DNA from: JBBQKI01 sp038326725
GTDB taxonomy: Bacteria; Bacteroidota; Bacteroidia; Flavobacteriales; Flavobacteriaceae
Direction of reading: 5' to 3'
DNA: 64,000 nucleotides
Assembly (NCBI GenBank): GCA_038326725.1
Contig: JBBQKI010000004.1
Location: forward strand, 23,076 to 87,075
This document shows, in pieces, positions 8,166 to 16,695 of this stretch. The notes below the pieces were generated by a model that was not told the origin of the DNA, ran no database searches, and was given only the letters and a program-made list of their open reading frames with translations. The number at the start of each line of letters is the position of its first letter. The stretch's first letter is position 1. Position numbers and translations under genes: made by a program.

Positions 8166-8885
8166 ATGGGAAGAGCCTTTGAATTCCGCAAAGCAAGGAA
8201 AATGAAACGTTGGTCCGCCATGTCAAAAGCCTTTACACGTATCGGCAAAGACATCGTGATGGCTGTAAAAGAAGGCGGGCCGGATCCTGATTCCAACTCA
8301 AGGCTGAGGGCGGTTATCCAAAATGCCAAGGCCGTTAACATGCCGAAGGACAACGTGGAGCGCGCCATTAAAAAAGCGAGCGACAAAAGTTTGGGCGATT
8401 TTAAGGAAATTCTTTTTGAAGGTTATGCCCCACACGGAATCGCCATTTTGGTGGAAACCGCCACCGATAATAACACTCGCACGGTAGCCAATATACGTTC
8501 CTATTTTAACAAATGCGACGGTAGCCTTGGCACTTCCGGCTCGGTTTCATTTATGTTCGATCACACTTGCAATTTCCGCATCAGTGCGCAAGGAATGGAT
8601 ATTGAAGAACTGGAACTGGAACTGATAGACCACGGCTTGGATGAAATTTTCCAAGATGAAGACGGCATTTTGATTTATGCGCCTTTTGAAAATTTCGGTT
8701 CAATTCAATCCTTTTTGGAAGAAAAAAATATAGAAATCCTTTCCTCAGGTTTTGAAAGAATCCCTCAAGTCACGAAAAAACTTTCCGAGGCCGATGCTGC
8801 CGATGTTGAAAAATTATTGGATAAAATTGAAGAGGATGATGATGTTCAGAACGTGTACCACACTATGGAAGAAAGCACGAACTGA
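8166..8885 (+). CDS. yebC: YebC/PmpR family protein
   Basis: 239 residues, normal for the family. The N-terminal three-helix domain has the hallmark block PDPDSNSRLRAVIQNAKAVN and MPKDNVERAIKKA, then domains II/III with YEGYAP-like FEGYAPHGIAILVE, DNNTRTVANIRSYFNK and GSLGTSGSVSFMF. YebC proteins were long called transcriptional regulators; recent work shows that members help ribosomes through polyproline stretches, so both roles are possible. It is a single gene bounded by a good promoter and a strong terminator. Confidence 0.93.
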   Translation: MGRAFEFRKARKMKRWSAMSKAFTRIGKDIVMAVKEGGPDPDSNSRLRAVIQNAKAVNMPKDNVERAIKKASDKSLGDFKEILFEGYAPHGIAILVETATDNNTRTVANIRSYFNKCDGSLGTSGSVSFMFDHTCNFRISAQGMDIEELELELIDHGLDEIFQDEDGILIYAPFENFGSIQSFLEEKNIEILSSGFERIPQVTKKLSEADAADVEKLLDKIEEDDDVQNVYHTMEESTN

Positions 8886-8900
8886 TTTATTAGGAAAAAG

Positions 8901-8943
8901 AAAATCCCCCTATTCCAATGTTTGGAAAGTAGGGGGATTTTTA
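8901..8943. terminator. Bidirectional terminator between yebC and the lipoprotein gene
   Basis: AAAATCCCCCTA (8901-8912) pairs with TAGGGGGATTTT (8930-8941), with A-rich and T-rich flanks on both sides. It serves the two convergent genes. Confidence 0.9.
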
Positions 8944-8962
8944 TATTAAAAGCAGTACTAGA

Positions 8963-9997
8963 TTAATTGTCATTAAAAAATACCGAAGAAGCACCTTCAA
9001 AACCGGCACTAAAGGTTGGGATTAAATTGCCACCTGCCCCGGTTTCTGTGAAGTACAATATTTTTCCCCCTTCATTGGCTCGTTCCGCAATAAATATGGT
9101 TTGCCTTTCATTGTCGTAATCAACTGAAACAGGGTTACCCAATTCCGTTAAATTTCCTGAAACCCTTACTTGATTCCCGGCCACGGCCAGTGTGCCTCCA
9201 TCTTCAGTTATGTTGAATTTTGTAATAAATCCGCTTATAAAATGGAAGCCACCATCAGTAGCATTTTCAGCATCGCCGATATCCGTTAGGATTACAAAAC
9301 CATCATCTTCAGCAATCCCGTGGGTTCGGACGATTCCTTCTATTGTAATCCGTTTTGAGGGAGCAACCGTGGCATCAATAGTGTTGTCTGCCACAAAATT
9401 GTTGAAGGAAGCCACATCCGCAGTTTTATCAACAACCGCAAAAAGAGTATTACCAATAAATTCAATTCCCCAAACCGCGAAATCCACGGTTACGGTATTC
9501 CTTAAATTTATGCCGTTTTCATCACGTTCGAATATAAAAAAACGTCCATCATTCGTATCGGGATTGCCATCCACATCGGCATTATCCGAAATTACGTAAA
9601 CATCACCATTAACGGCAATATCTCGAGGGCTTTCCAAACTGGGGGTGCTTGATACTAAAAGGCTCAAATTGGAACCATCTGGTACATTTGAAATATTACT
9701 ATAAACATTAACCGTTGATTGTGATCGCGAGTTGACGACAATTTCATTTGCTTCTTCATCATAAAAAACCCCTTCCGAGTCCTCGGAACCGGTGCTTAAT
9801 ATTCGAGTTAAGATAATTGTTGGGGTAAAATCGAACACCGCAAGATTATCACCTGTATTACTGGTGGCGTACAAACTGGCCAGAACATTTGGTGGAAGCG
9901 GATCGCCATCATCTGTTGGGCTATCATCCTCCGTATTGCACGATGCAAATAACAATGTTGACGCTAAGGCAAAGCTTAAAAATTTAATATTTTTCAT
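8963..9997 (-). CDS. Lipoprotein with predicted beta-propeller fold
   Basis: 344 residues. A signal peptide ends in the lipobox LLFASC, with Cys at about residue 20, followed by an Asp-rich linker (NTEDDSPTDDGD) common in exported Bacteroidota lipoproteins. The rest is beta-rich with repeated motifs such as VYVISDNADVDGN, LFAVVDKTADV and GFVILTDIGDAENATDGG, spaced about 45-60 residues apart as in YVTN/NHL propellers. No catalytic residues are recognised and the function is unknown. It is monocistronic, with a terminator at its 3' end. Confidence 0.75.
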   Translation of the reverse strand: MKNIKFLSFALASTLLFASCNTEDDSPTDDGDPLPPNVLASLYATSNTGDNLAVFDFTPTIILTRILSTGSEDSEGVFYDEEANEIVVNSRSQSTVNVYSNISNVPDGSNLSLLVSSTPSLESPRDIAVNGDVYVISDNADVDGNPDTNDGRFFIFERDENGINLRNTVTVDFAVWGIEFIGNTLFAVVDKTADVASFNNFVADNTIDATVAPSKRITIEGIVRTHGIAEDDGFVILTDIGDAENATDGGFHFISGFITKFNITEDGGTLAVAGNQVRVSGNLTELGNPVSVDYDNERQTIFIAERANEGGKILYFTETGAGGNLIPTFSAGFEGASSVFFNDN

Positions 9998-10141
9998 AAT
10001 TATTTAATTTTAATTTAATACATAGTTAAAAATAAGATTTCATATTGAGAAATGTAAAGAAAATGATTAACGGGAAATTAACAACAGATGATTGGTTTCA
10101 TGCCGTTAGAATATAACCAATTATAAGAACTTAACAGTGCT

Positions 10142-10693
10142 TTAGATAAAATTATGTGAAAAATTGTCCCGGTTTTTTCCTTCCACATCTTTGAAAAAGG
10201 AATGAAACACTTCAAAATCTTCCCTGATAACCCCCGTTAAAAAATATGGTTTTCCAATAGTAACAGTTTTGGTTTTATAATTGAATGAGACACAAATAAT
10301 GGGCACGTTTCCTTTTAAGGCTATATAATAAAACCCCGTTTTCCATAGCTCCACTTTTTTTCGCGTGCCTTCCGGAGACAATGCCAGCCTAAATTCTTCT
10401 TTTTTGGAAAACAATTCCACAATGGAATCTACTGTATTTTGACGGGAACCGCGGTCCAAGGGCGAGCCGCCCATCCATTTAAAATACCAACCAAATGGGG
10501 GTTGAAACAACTCTTTTTTGGCCACATAGTTTATTTGTGTTTCTAAAATTTTCCTAGCAAAAGCCCCAATATAAAAATCATGCCAGTTGGTGTGCGGCGC
10601 AACGATTACTACAGCTTTTTTTATCTCTGGCTGAAAAGAACCTGTAATTTTCCAAGCTAAAATTTTATAAAAAAAGAATTTTGTAAAACCCAT
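10142..10693 (-). CDS. 1-acyl-sn-glycerol-3-phosphate acyltransferase-like protein (PlsC family)
   Basis: 183 residues, shorter than classical PlsC (about 240) but with the main motifs: block I HTNWHDFYIGAF (H-x4-D), GGSPLDRGSRQN (block II region) and SPEGTRKKVELW (block III EGTR). It has no long N-terminal membrane segment. It lies 17 bp behind the KdsB-KdnB fusion on the same strand and is probably co-transcribed with it. A role in envelope lipid or lipid A acyl chemistry is therefore possible, but glycerophospholipid acylation is the family default. Confidence 0.82.
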   Translation of the reverse strand: MGFTKFFFYKILAWKITGSFQPEIKKAVVIVAPHTNWHDFYIGAFARKILETQINYVAKKELFQPPFGWYFKWMGGSPLDRGSRQNTVDSIVELFSKKEEFRLALSPEGTRKKVELWKTGFYYIALKGNVPIICVSFNYKTKTVTIGKPYFLTGVIREDFEVFHSFFKDVEGKNRDNFSHNFI

Positions 10694-10710
10694 TCAAGAA
10701 AATTTACGAA

Positions 10711-12540
10711 CTACATTTTAAGGTATAAATTCTTTAATTTTTCACGTGTAATGATTCGGTCCCAATTATCTCCCAATGCATTTTCCCATAGCGGGACCAT
10801 GCATAAAGCAATGCTTATCATTGACTCCATTTGTTCATCAGAAAGGTTTTTGCATAAATTTTTTGGGATTTCTATATTTTGCTTGTCCACCATTTTTTTA
10901 AAAACGGCCACATCTTTCGGATAAAATTCTTCCAAATGCCCAAAAACGATACAATTGCCTACTCCGTGTTTTGTGCCCAAAACGTATGAAAGTCCATAAC
11001 TTAATGCATGCGCCACTCCCACTTGAGAATAAGCAATACTCATGCCACCATGCCATGAGGCCATCATCAGCTTTGCTCGGGAGTCCTTCTCGGAAAGGGA
11101 ATTGTTCAAGAAAATTTCCAAGCAAAGGTCATAGGCCTTTTCACCATAACTTTGACTGAAAGCGTTTAAAAATGTGCCATTCAAAGATTCCACACAATGA
11201 ATAAAACAATCCATCCCCGTATAAAACCATTGATTTTTTTCCACACCTTGGGTGAGATCCGGATCTAAAATAACCTGATCAAAAGGAGTGAAATCGCTAT
11301 TTATACCCAGTTTACGCAACGGACCGGTAAGCACCGCAGTACGTGAAACTTCAGCGCCCGTGCCGGAAAGGGTGGGAATACCCACATGGTAAACCGCTTT
11401 GTGCCTAACCAAATCCCAACCTTGATAATCGGAGGTATTCCCAGGATTGGTTAACATGATGGAAACGGCCTTGGCCAAATCCAAAATAGAGCCGCCACCA
11501 ATACCAATAATGCCGGAAGGCTTTAATATAAATTCATTTTTTATATCCCTTACAAGATGATCCACTTGCTCGGTTTTGGGTTCTTCTTCGGAAGAAATAA
11601 AAAACAGTTTGTCGTTAGCCCATAGCGGAATTTTATCAGTGAATTCTTTATTCTCTTTAAAAACATCGTCCACTATAAAAATAAATGGTGCATTTTCTTC
11701 CCGTTGTAATGATAAAATTGAACCCAATTGATTAAAACAACCTTCGCCAAAAACTACTTTTGGGACCATGGGATAATTCCGGAATTTGTTGTTCACGGAA
11801 ATTTTTTCTTCATTTTTTAATAATTGATTGGCACGAACCAAATCTTCAGGGGTGTCTATTTCAACGCCGGGAGTATTTGAAATTGCCATTTTTATGTTCT
11901 TGCCATATTCCAAATAGCGGATGCACTCTATTTTTTCGGTGGCTTCCAAAGCCCGCATTGGCAAACGGTAAAAATCCAAAATCGCTTGTTTCCTGAATGC
12001 GTAAATCCCTTTATGTTTAAAATATTGAACCCCAACATTTTTTTCGCGTGGGTACGGGATTGGGGATCTCGAAAAGTAAAGTGCGAAATCGTTTTCGTCC
12101 ACAACTACCTTCACCGTGTTCGGATCGCTAATTTCGCTCCAATCGTGGATTTCGGTCATCAATGAAGCGAGATCAATTTTTTGGGCATCGGAGCCATTAA
12201 AAACTGCCAACACTTTTTCCAATCCTTCCCGGCTGGTGAAAGGTTCGTCGCCCTGCACGTTCACCACAATGTCCACATCCATATTTTCCACGGCTTCTGC
12301 TATACGATCGCTACCGCAGTCGTGTTCTTTGATGCTCATGATTGCTTTGCCGCCGTTTTGTTCAATTTCGTTGAAAATGATTTTACTATCCGTAACCACA
12401 TAAACTTCGTCAAAAAGATTGGTGGCCTTTGCAGCATCGTAGGTACGCACTATTACTGGTTTTCCGCCCAAATCCTTCATCAGTTTGCCCGGGAAACGGG
12501 AAGCGGCAAAGCGCGCGGGGATTATTGCTATTATTTTCAA
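10711..12540 (-). CDS. Fusion of CMP-Kdo synthetase (KdsB) and Kdo 8-oxidase-type iron-dependent alcohol dehydrogenase (KdnB)
   Basis: 609 residues in one uninterrupted frame. Residues 1 to about 245 are KdsB: IIPARFAASRFPGKLM nucleotide loop, VNVQGDEPF, SRSPIPYPRE, HKGIYAFRK and the LE..EKIECIRYLE end; this part makes CMP-Kdo. Residues about 255-609 are a group III alcohol dehydrogenase: GIGGGSILDLAKA, PTLSGTGAEVSRTAVLTGP, GMDCFIHCVESLNGT and HALSYGLSYVLGTKHGVGN with metal-binding Asp/His. It resembles Shewanella KdnB, which oxidises Kdo at C8 before amination to 8-amino-Kdo. KdsB activates that sugar, so the fusion makes pathway sense. The start is a TTG (MKIIAIIPAR); no in-frame ATG exists upstream. 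The aminotransferase KdnA is not in this window. Confidence 0.88.
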   Translation of the reverse strand: MKIIAIIPARFAASRFPGKLMKDLGGKPVIVRTYDAAKATNLFDEVYVVTDSKIIFNEIEQNGGKAIMSIKEHDCGSDRIAEAVENMDVDIVVNVQGDEPFTSREGLEKVLAVFNGSDAQKIDLASLMTEIHDWSEISDPNTVKVVVDENDFALYFSRSPIPYPREKNVGVQYFKHKGIYAFRKQAILDFYRLPMRALEATEKIECIRYLEYGKNIKMAISNTPGVEIDTPEDLVRANQLLKNEEKISVNNKFRNYPMVPKVVFGEGCFNQLGSILSLQREENAPFIFIVDDVFKENKEFTDKIPLWANDKLFFISSEEEPKTEQVDHLVRDIKNEFILKPSGIIGIGGGSILDLAKAVSIMLTNPGNTSDYQGWDLVRHKAVYHVGIPTLSGTGAEVSRTAVLTGPLRKLGINSDFTPFDQVILDPDLTQGVEKNQWFYTGMDCFIHCVESLNGTFLNAFSQSYGEKAYDLCLEIFLNNSLSEKDSRAKLMMASWHGGMSIAYSQVGVAHALSYGLSYVLGTKHGVGNCIVFGHLEEFYPKDVAVFKKMVDKQNIEIPKNLCKNLSDEQMESMISIALCMVPLWENALGDNWDRIITREKLKNLYLKM

Positions 12541-12568
12541 AATGCAGTGTGGTTTTTTAAATGTGGAT

Positions 12569-12576
12569 CAAAAGTA
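12569..12576 (-). promoter_or_regulatory. Putative promoter -7 element of the KdsB-KdnB gene
   Basis: TACTTTTG on the minus strand, 28 bp before the TTG start, matches TAnnTTTG. The -33 box is not clear. Confidence 0.45.
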
Positions 12577-12673
12577 AGAAGATTTAAACTACTTAAAGGA
12601 AGCTGAATCACGCGTTTTTTTTTATAAGTAAGACCTATTTTTTTGAAGATACATAAATCCGCTTGGGGTTGCT

Positions 12674-14107
12674 TTATGGAGTGTCTTCAAACAACTCTGC
12701 TTTAAAACCGATAAGGTACAGTTTTTTTTGTGCCCTGGTAACGGCAGTATAAAGCCACCTTAAATATTCTTTGTCCACTCCGTTCGGGAGATAGGGCTGT
12801 TCCACGAAAACTGTGTTCCATTGCCCTCCCTGAGATTTGTGGCAGGTAATGGCATAACTGAACTTTACCTGAAGTGCATTAAAATATTTATTGTTCTTTA
12901 CCGCAAGAAATTTTTTGTATTTGGATTTTTCGGAAGCATAATCCTTCATTACTTCCAGATAAAGCTTATTGCCTTCATCATAACTCAAAGATGGTGTTTC
13001 CGAGGCCAATGTATCCAATAGCAGAACGGTTTCAAAAGGTTTCATGTTTGGATAATCTACCATCCGCATTTTCACTTCTGCAAAACGGAAGCCATATAAA
13101 TCTTTAAAATAGAAGATTTCCAACACTTCAACAATATCTCCATTGGCAATAAAACCTGCTTCTGAGTCCGCTTCCACCCAAAAATAATTGTTCTTGACCA
13201 CCATTAAATAATCGCCCGCTGAAAGTTCCCGTTCCTGAAACAAAATGCGTTCGCGGATGGATTGGTTGTAAAGGTTCGCCCGTTTATTGGAACGAACAAT
13301 AATAACTGTGCCTTCATTTCCCAATTCTGAATAGCTATCGCTAATGGCATCCATAATTTCCTGCCCATCAACAGGGCGTACCACATCGGGAAATTCAATT
13401 CCTGAAAATTTGAAGGTTTCAAAAAGCCCGTCTTCCAGCTTTTCCCGGATTTTGGTTGCGTTCACCAAAATCCCGCTTTCCTTTTGCTGCCGCACCACTT
13501 CATCCAATTCAATTGCAAGTACTTTTTGATTATATTTTTTTTCCAGCAATTCCCCATCAAGAGCTGGACTTATCGAAAGATGGACGGGGGGCAATTGTGC
13601 AGTGTCCCCAATCAATAATAGCTTGCAACCGTGTCCGCTGTGTACATATTGCATCAAATCGTCCAGCAACGAACCGTTTTCAAAAAGTTTTGAATCAGTA
13701 TTTATGTCCGGAATCATCGAAGCTTCGTCCACAATGAAAATGGTATCACGGTGCTTATTGGGTTGTAACGAAAAGGAAACTCCCCCGCCCTTTTCCATTT
13801 TCGGGAAATATATTTTTTTGTGGATTGTGAAGGCATTTTTCCCGGAATAATTGCTAATCACCTTTGCGGCCCTTCCTGTGGGCGCAAGCAATATCGAGGT
13901 TTTTTTAAGCTTTCCGAGGTTTTTCACCAAAGCTCCAACTATTGTGGTTTTACCTGTGCCGGCGTAGCCTTTAAGCAAAAAGGTTTCATTTTGGGAATTA
14001 CTTAAAACAAATCCGGCCAATAACTGAAGTGCAATATCCTGTTTTGGTGTGGCGGAAAAGGGGAAATCATTTTTTAAAAAGGCGTAAAATTCAACAGCAG
14101 TAATCAT
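12674..14107 (-). CDS. ATP-dependent RecD-like (SF1B) DNA helicase
   Basis: 477 residues. Walker A is GYAGTGKTTIVGALV near residue 45, Walker B is IVDEASM, then LLIGDTAQLPPV (motif III), and the C-terminal UvrD/RecD-type motifs AITCHKSQGGQW and YTAVTRAQKKLYLIG. The order fits the short RecD2/Dda-like helicases that Bacteroidota carry as free-standing proteins, without RecB or RecC. The gene is divergent from the single-TM protein at 14235. A role in DNA repair or replication restart is likely but not specified by context. Confidence 0.88.
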   Translation of the reverse strand: MITAVEFYAFLKNDFPFSATPKQDIALQLLAGFVLSNSQNETFLLKGYAGTGKTTIVGALVKNLGKLKKTSILLAPTGRAAKVISNYSGKNAFTIHKKIYFPKMEKGGGVSFSLQPNKHRDTIFIVDEASMIPDINTDSKLFENGSLLDDLMQYVHSGHGCKLLLIGDTAQLPPVHLSISPALDGELLEKKYNQKVLAIELDEVVRQQKESGILVNATKIREKLEDGLFETFKFSGIEFPDVVRPVDGQEIMDAISDSYSELGNEGTVIIVRSNKRANLYNQSIRERILFQERELSAGDYLMVVKNNYFWVEADSEAGFIANGDIVEVLEIFYFKDLYGFRFAEVKMRMVDYPNMKPFETVLLLDTLASETPSLSYDEGNKLYLEVMKDYASEKSKYKKFLAVKNNKYFNALQVKFSYAITCHKSQGGQWNTVFVEQPYLPNGVDKEYLRWLYTAVTRAQKKLYLIGFKAELFEDTP

Positions 14108-14182
14108 TTTGGCATAATCGGTGAGGGTCTAAAGGTAGTCAGTATTTTTTCGGAATAAACTTTTACGAACAAAAAAAAATTG

Positions 14183-14190
14183 TAGCTTTG
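14183..14190 (+). promoter_or_regulatory. Putative promoter -7 element upstream of 14235
   Basis: TAGCTTTG matches TAnnTTTG, 44 bp before the ATG; a weak CTTT lies where the -33 box should be. Confidence 0.45.
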
Positions 14191-14234
14191 CCATTGACCA
14201 TTTTTGGTAAAAAAAACATCTAATTTTTCATAAA

Positions 14235-14897
14235 ATGAAAGTAGTAATTCAAATAGTACTTTGGGTTTTGATCATCTTTTTGGGCTGGAAACTTTATGGT
14301 TCCATCAATGGCCCAATGGAGTTTAATAAGGTTAAAGAAGCCCGTTATGCCAAGGTAATTAATAATCTTAAAGATATACAAGCTGGACAACTGGCTTATA
14401 AAGAAGTTACCGGGAAATTTACCGGTAGTTTTGATAGTTTGGTGCGCTTTCTTGACACCGCACAGTTCGCCATCGTGGTTCGACGCGATACTAGCTTTGC
14501 CGATGTTGAAAAGAACAGGGCGTTTGGGATTGATGAAGGATATTACCTTGAAAAAACCATTTTGGATACCATTGGTTTTATCCCTGTGAAAGACTCAATT
14601 TACTCAGGTACGGATCGTTATAAGACAATGCAAAAAGTACCTGTGGAAAATATTGACGCCGAGTTTGAAATGAAATCGGGTTCCATTGAAAGGAACAATG
14701 CAATGTATTCAGTTTTTGAGGTGCGGGTGGCTAAAGATGTAATCTTGCAAGGTGAAAACAAAGACCTCATTTTACAGGAAAAACAAGTACAATCCGTTGA
14801 TGCCGTAAACGGCGAATACATTAAAGTTGGTTCTCTAGATGAAGTAAACACAAGCGGCAACTGGCCCAAAATATACGATTCTGCTGAAGAACAATAA
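14235..14897 (+). CDS. Conserved single-TM hypothetical protein
   Basis: 220 residues. One N-terminal membrane helix (about residues 4-22, VIQIVLWVLIIFLGWKLYGS) anchors a mainly soluble domain that would face the periplasm. The segment NLKDIQAGQLAYKEVTGKFT resembles the start of pilin-like or gliding-related periplasmic domains but is not diagnostic. I do not recognise a function. It is followed by DUF3822 and rsmD on the same strand with overlapping or very short gaps, an arrangement I associate with Flavobacteriaceae. Confidence 0.75.
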   Translation: MKVVIQIVLWVLIIFLGWKLYGSINGPMEFNKVKEARYAKVINNLKDIQAGQLAYKEVTGKFTGSFDSLVRFLDTAQFAIVVRRDTSFADVEKNRAFGIDEGYYLEKTILDTIGFIPVKDSIYSGTDRYKTMQKVPVENIDAEFEMKSGSIERNNAMYSVFEVRVAKDVILQGENKDLILQEKQVQSVDAVNGEYIKVGSLDEVNTSGNWPKIYDSAEEQ

Positions 14898-15696
14898 TTC
14901 ACATAATTCAAACCATAATAGACTGTCCGTTCAGGTTTCCCTGATCGGGCTTTCTTTTTTGGTAAAGGATTTAGGTAGCGGAGAAACGCTTTTTTCTATT
15001 GAAAAACCAATGGGCAACATTTCTGGGCCTGAAGAACTTTTATTGGAATTAGAAAAAACAATCTTTCAAAATGAAATTCTCCAAGATGGCTTCAAAGAAA
15101 TTTCCATTATTTATTCTACACCTTTATTTTCGGTAGTTCCCGCGTCTTTATTTGAAGCTGCTAAAGCAAGTGAATATTTAAAGTTCAATTCAAAAATATT
15201 AGCAGGCGATTATATCGCCCATGATGTTTTAGAAACCCAAGAAATCGTAGTGGTTTATGTCCCTTTTATGAACATCAATAATTATTTCTTTGAAAAATAC
15301 GGGACTTTCGATTTTTATCATTCCACCACGGTTTTGCTCAAAACCCTTTTAAATGCTGAAAAAAAATCTATCAATTCCAAAGTTTATCTGCATGTTCAAA
15401 AAGGAAATTTCGATTGCATTGTTATAAAAAATGGCAAACTTTTGCTTTGCAATAATTACCCATTTACGACGCCCGAGGATTTTGTTTATTACACTCTTTT
15501 TTGTTTTGAACAATTAAAACTGAACCCAGACACTATCGAAACCGTATTTTGCGGGGAAGTGAAAAAGGGGGACGAGATTTACAATATTGCCTATACCTAT
15601 ATCCGTAATATTTCGTTTCTGAAACCACCGGGAAATAAAGATTTAAAAGATCCGGATATGTATCCCGAAAATTTCCTTTTAAATAATATTATATAA
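14884..15696 (+). CDS. DUF3822 family protein (actin-like ATPase fold proposed)
   Basis: About 270 residues. The open frame lacks any ATG at its 5' end. A TTG at 14959 would remove the conserved opening block (RLSVQVSLIGLSFLV), which family members have near residue 15, so the real start is probably upstream: CTG at 14884, CTG at 14881 or ATT at 14878, all inside the last 20 bases of the preceding gene. I chose 14884, giving MKNNNSHNS. DUF3822 is Bacteroidota-specific, of unknown function, and commonly precedes rsmD as here; its stop overlaps the rsmD ATG (TAATG). The frame is intact downstream, so it is not a pseudogene. Confidence 0.8.
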   Translation: MKNNNSHNSNHNRLSVQVSLIGLSFLVKDLGSGETLFSIEKPMGNISGPEELLLELEKTIFQNEILQDGFKEISIIYSTPLFSVVPASLFEAAKASEYLKFNSKILAGDYIAHDVLETQEIVVVYVPFMNINNYFFEKYGTFDFYHSTTVLLKTLLNAEKKSINSKVYLHVQKGNFDCIVIKNGKLLLCNNYPFTTPEDFVYYTLFCFEQLKLNPDTIETVFCGEVKKGDEIYNIAYTYIRNISFLKPPGNKDLKDPDMYPENFLLNNII

Positions 15697-16235
15697 TGCG
15701 GATAATTTCCGGGAAATATAAAGGCAAAAGGCTTGTTGCCCCAAAAAACCTGCCCGTACGCCCCACCACCGATTTTGCTAAGGAAGCCCTCTTCAATATT
15801 TTACAAAACCAAATTGATTTTGAGGAAATCACGGTATTGGACCTTTTTTCGGGTACGGGAAATATCAGTTTTGAATTCGCTTCGCGGGGCTCAAAAAATA
15901 TTACATCCGTTGATGCACATTTCGGTTGTATAAAATACATTCAAAAAATAAGCGAGGAACTTTCTTTTCCGATTGCGGCGATGAAAATGGATGTCAATAA
16001 ATTCCTTTCCCAAACCACAACTTCTTTTGACCTCATTTTTGCCGATCCACCCTATGATTTTTCGGTGGGCCAACTTCAAACGATTATTGAAAAGATTTTT
16101 GGAAACAAACTTTTGGAAGAAGACGGAATGTGCATAATCGAACATTCCAAACACAACGATCTTTCTGTATTGCCAAATTTTTCGGAAGCTCGAAAATATG
16201 GTGGCTCTGTTTTTAGTTTTTTTATTGCAGATTGA
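15696..16235 (+). CDS. rsmD: 16S rRNA (guanine(966)-N2)-methyltransferase RsmD
   Basis: 179 residues. The N-terminal MRIISGKYKGKRL and VRPTTDFAKEALFNIL blocks are diagnostic for RsmD. The SAM-binding motif I is VLDLFSGTGNISFE and the catalytic NPPY-type motif is FADPPYDF. It methylates N2 of G966 in 16S rRNA during 30S assembly. Its start overlaps the DUF3822 stop, so the two are probably coupled. A hairpin at 16257-16276 ends the transcript. Confidence 0.93.
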   Translation: MRIISGKYKGKRLVAPKNLPVRPTTDFAKEALFNILQNQIDFEEITVLDLFSGTGNISFEFASRGSKNITSVDAHFGCIKYIQKISEELSFPIAAMKMDVNKFLSQTTTSFDLIFADPPYDFSVGQLQTIIEKIFGNKLLEEDGMCIIEHSKHNDLSVLPNFSEARKYGGSVFSFFIAD

Positions 16236-16256
16236 CGTTCGGTTTTCCTTAAAAAA

Positions 16257-16280
16257 GATTCCCGCTTTCGCGGGAATAAA
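16257..16280. terminator. Shared terminator of rsmD and rnpB
   Basis: ATTCCCGC TTTC GCGGGAAT is flanked by A-runs and T-runs on both sides and lies between the convergent rsmD and rnpB. The core 14-mer is identical to the hairpin in the gcvT leader. Confidence 0.8.
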
Positions 16281-16601
16281 AAAGCAGGCCTATAAGCCGG
16301 ATTCTGTCCGCGGTTTTAACACCGTGTCCTTATCATTTATCTGGGCGCTTTGTTGCCAAACCGCTCTATCTGCCTACCCTCCTGCTCGGGCGGGAACCCT
16401 CGGGCACAGGTTTACGTGGCATTTCACCGCATAGAGTTTACATGATTTCACTACAGCATTACCTGTACATCCTTTCTGTTGCACTTGTCCTAAAATCTTC
16501 GCGAAGGCGAAAATCCCGACGGCCGTTAGCCGCTATGCTTCCCTGTGGTGTCCGGACTTTCCTACCCGCAATTTACATTGCGGATCGATAAGGCGGCCTG
16601 C
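16281..16601 (-). ncRNA. rnpB: RNase P RNA, class A
   Basis: Read on the minus strand, the 5' GCAGGCC (16601-16595) pairs with GGCCTGC near the 3' end (16290-16284), making stem P1. The conserved RNase P cores are present: GAAAGTCCGGACACCACAGG near the 5' end, the G-rich P15/L15 region GAGGGTTCCCGCCCGAG, and the 3' signature ACAGAATCCGGCTTATAGG. The length of about 320 nt is slightly short for class A. The 3' end runs into a U-tract. It is the catalytic RNA that matures tRNA 5' ends. Confidence 0.95.
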
Positions 16602-16603
16602 GG

Positions 16604-16611
16604 CGCAAAAG
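16604..16611 (-). promoter_or_regulatory. rnpB promoter -7 element
   Basis: TACTTTTG on the minus strand sits two bases upstream of the first P1 base, at the right distance to start transcription at or near the mature RNase P RNA 5' end. Confidence 0.6.
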
Positions 16612-16677
16612 TACTTAAAATGTTGATAAATACCGGAAAATAAGAAATTGGGATTTTCAAAACCCAAGGGGACGGCT

Positions 16678-16685
16678 TATATTTG
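16678..16685 (+). promoter_or_regulatory. Putative dnaX promoter -7 element
   Basis: TATATTTG is a perfect match to TAnnTTTG and ends 10 bp before the dnaX ATG, which predicts a leader of only a few bases. Confidence 0.5.
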
Positions 16686-16695
16686 TTTTATAGCT

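Noticed and set aside
12674..14107. Defence-system helicase
   Set aside because: A free-standing RecD-like helicase with housekeeping neighbours (DUF3822, rsmD, kdsB); no partner nuclease or other defence gene.
14959..15696. DUF3822 gene as a truncated pseudogene
   Set aside because: The frame continues upstream with the conserved N-terminal block; only the start codon is unusual.
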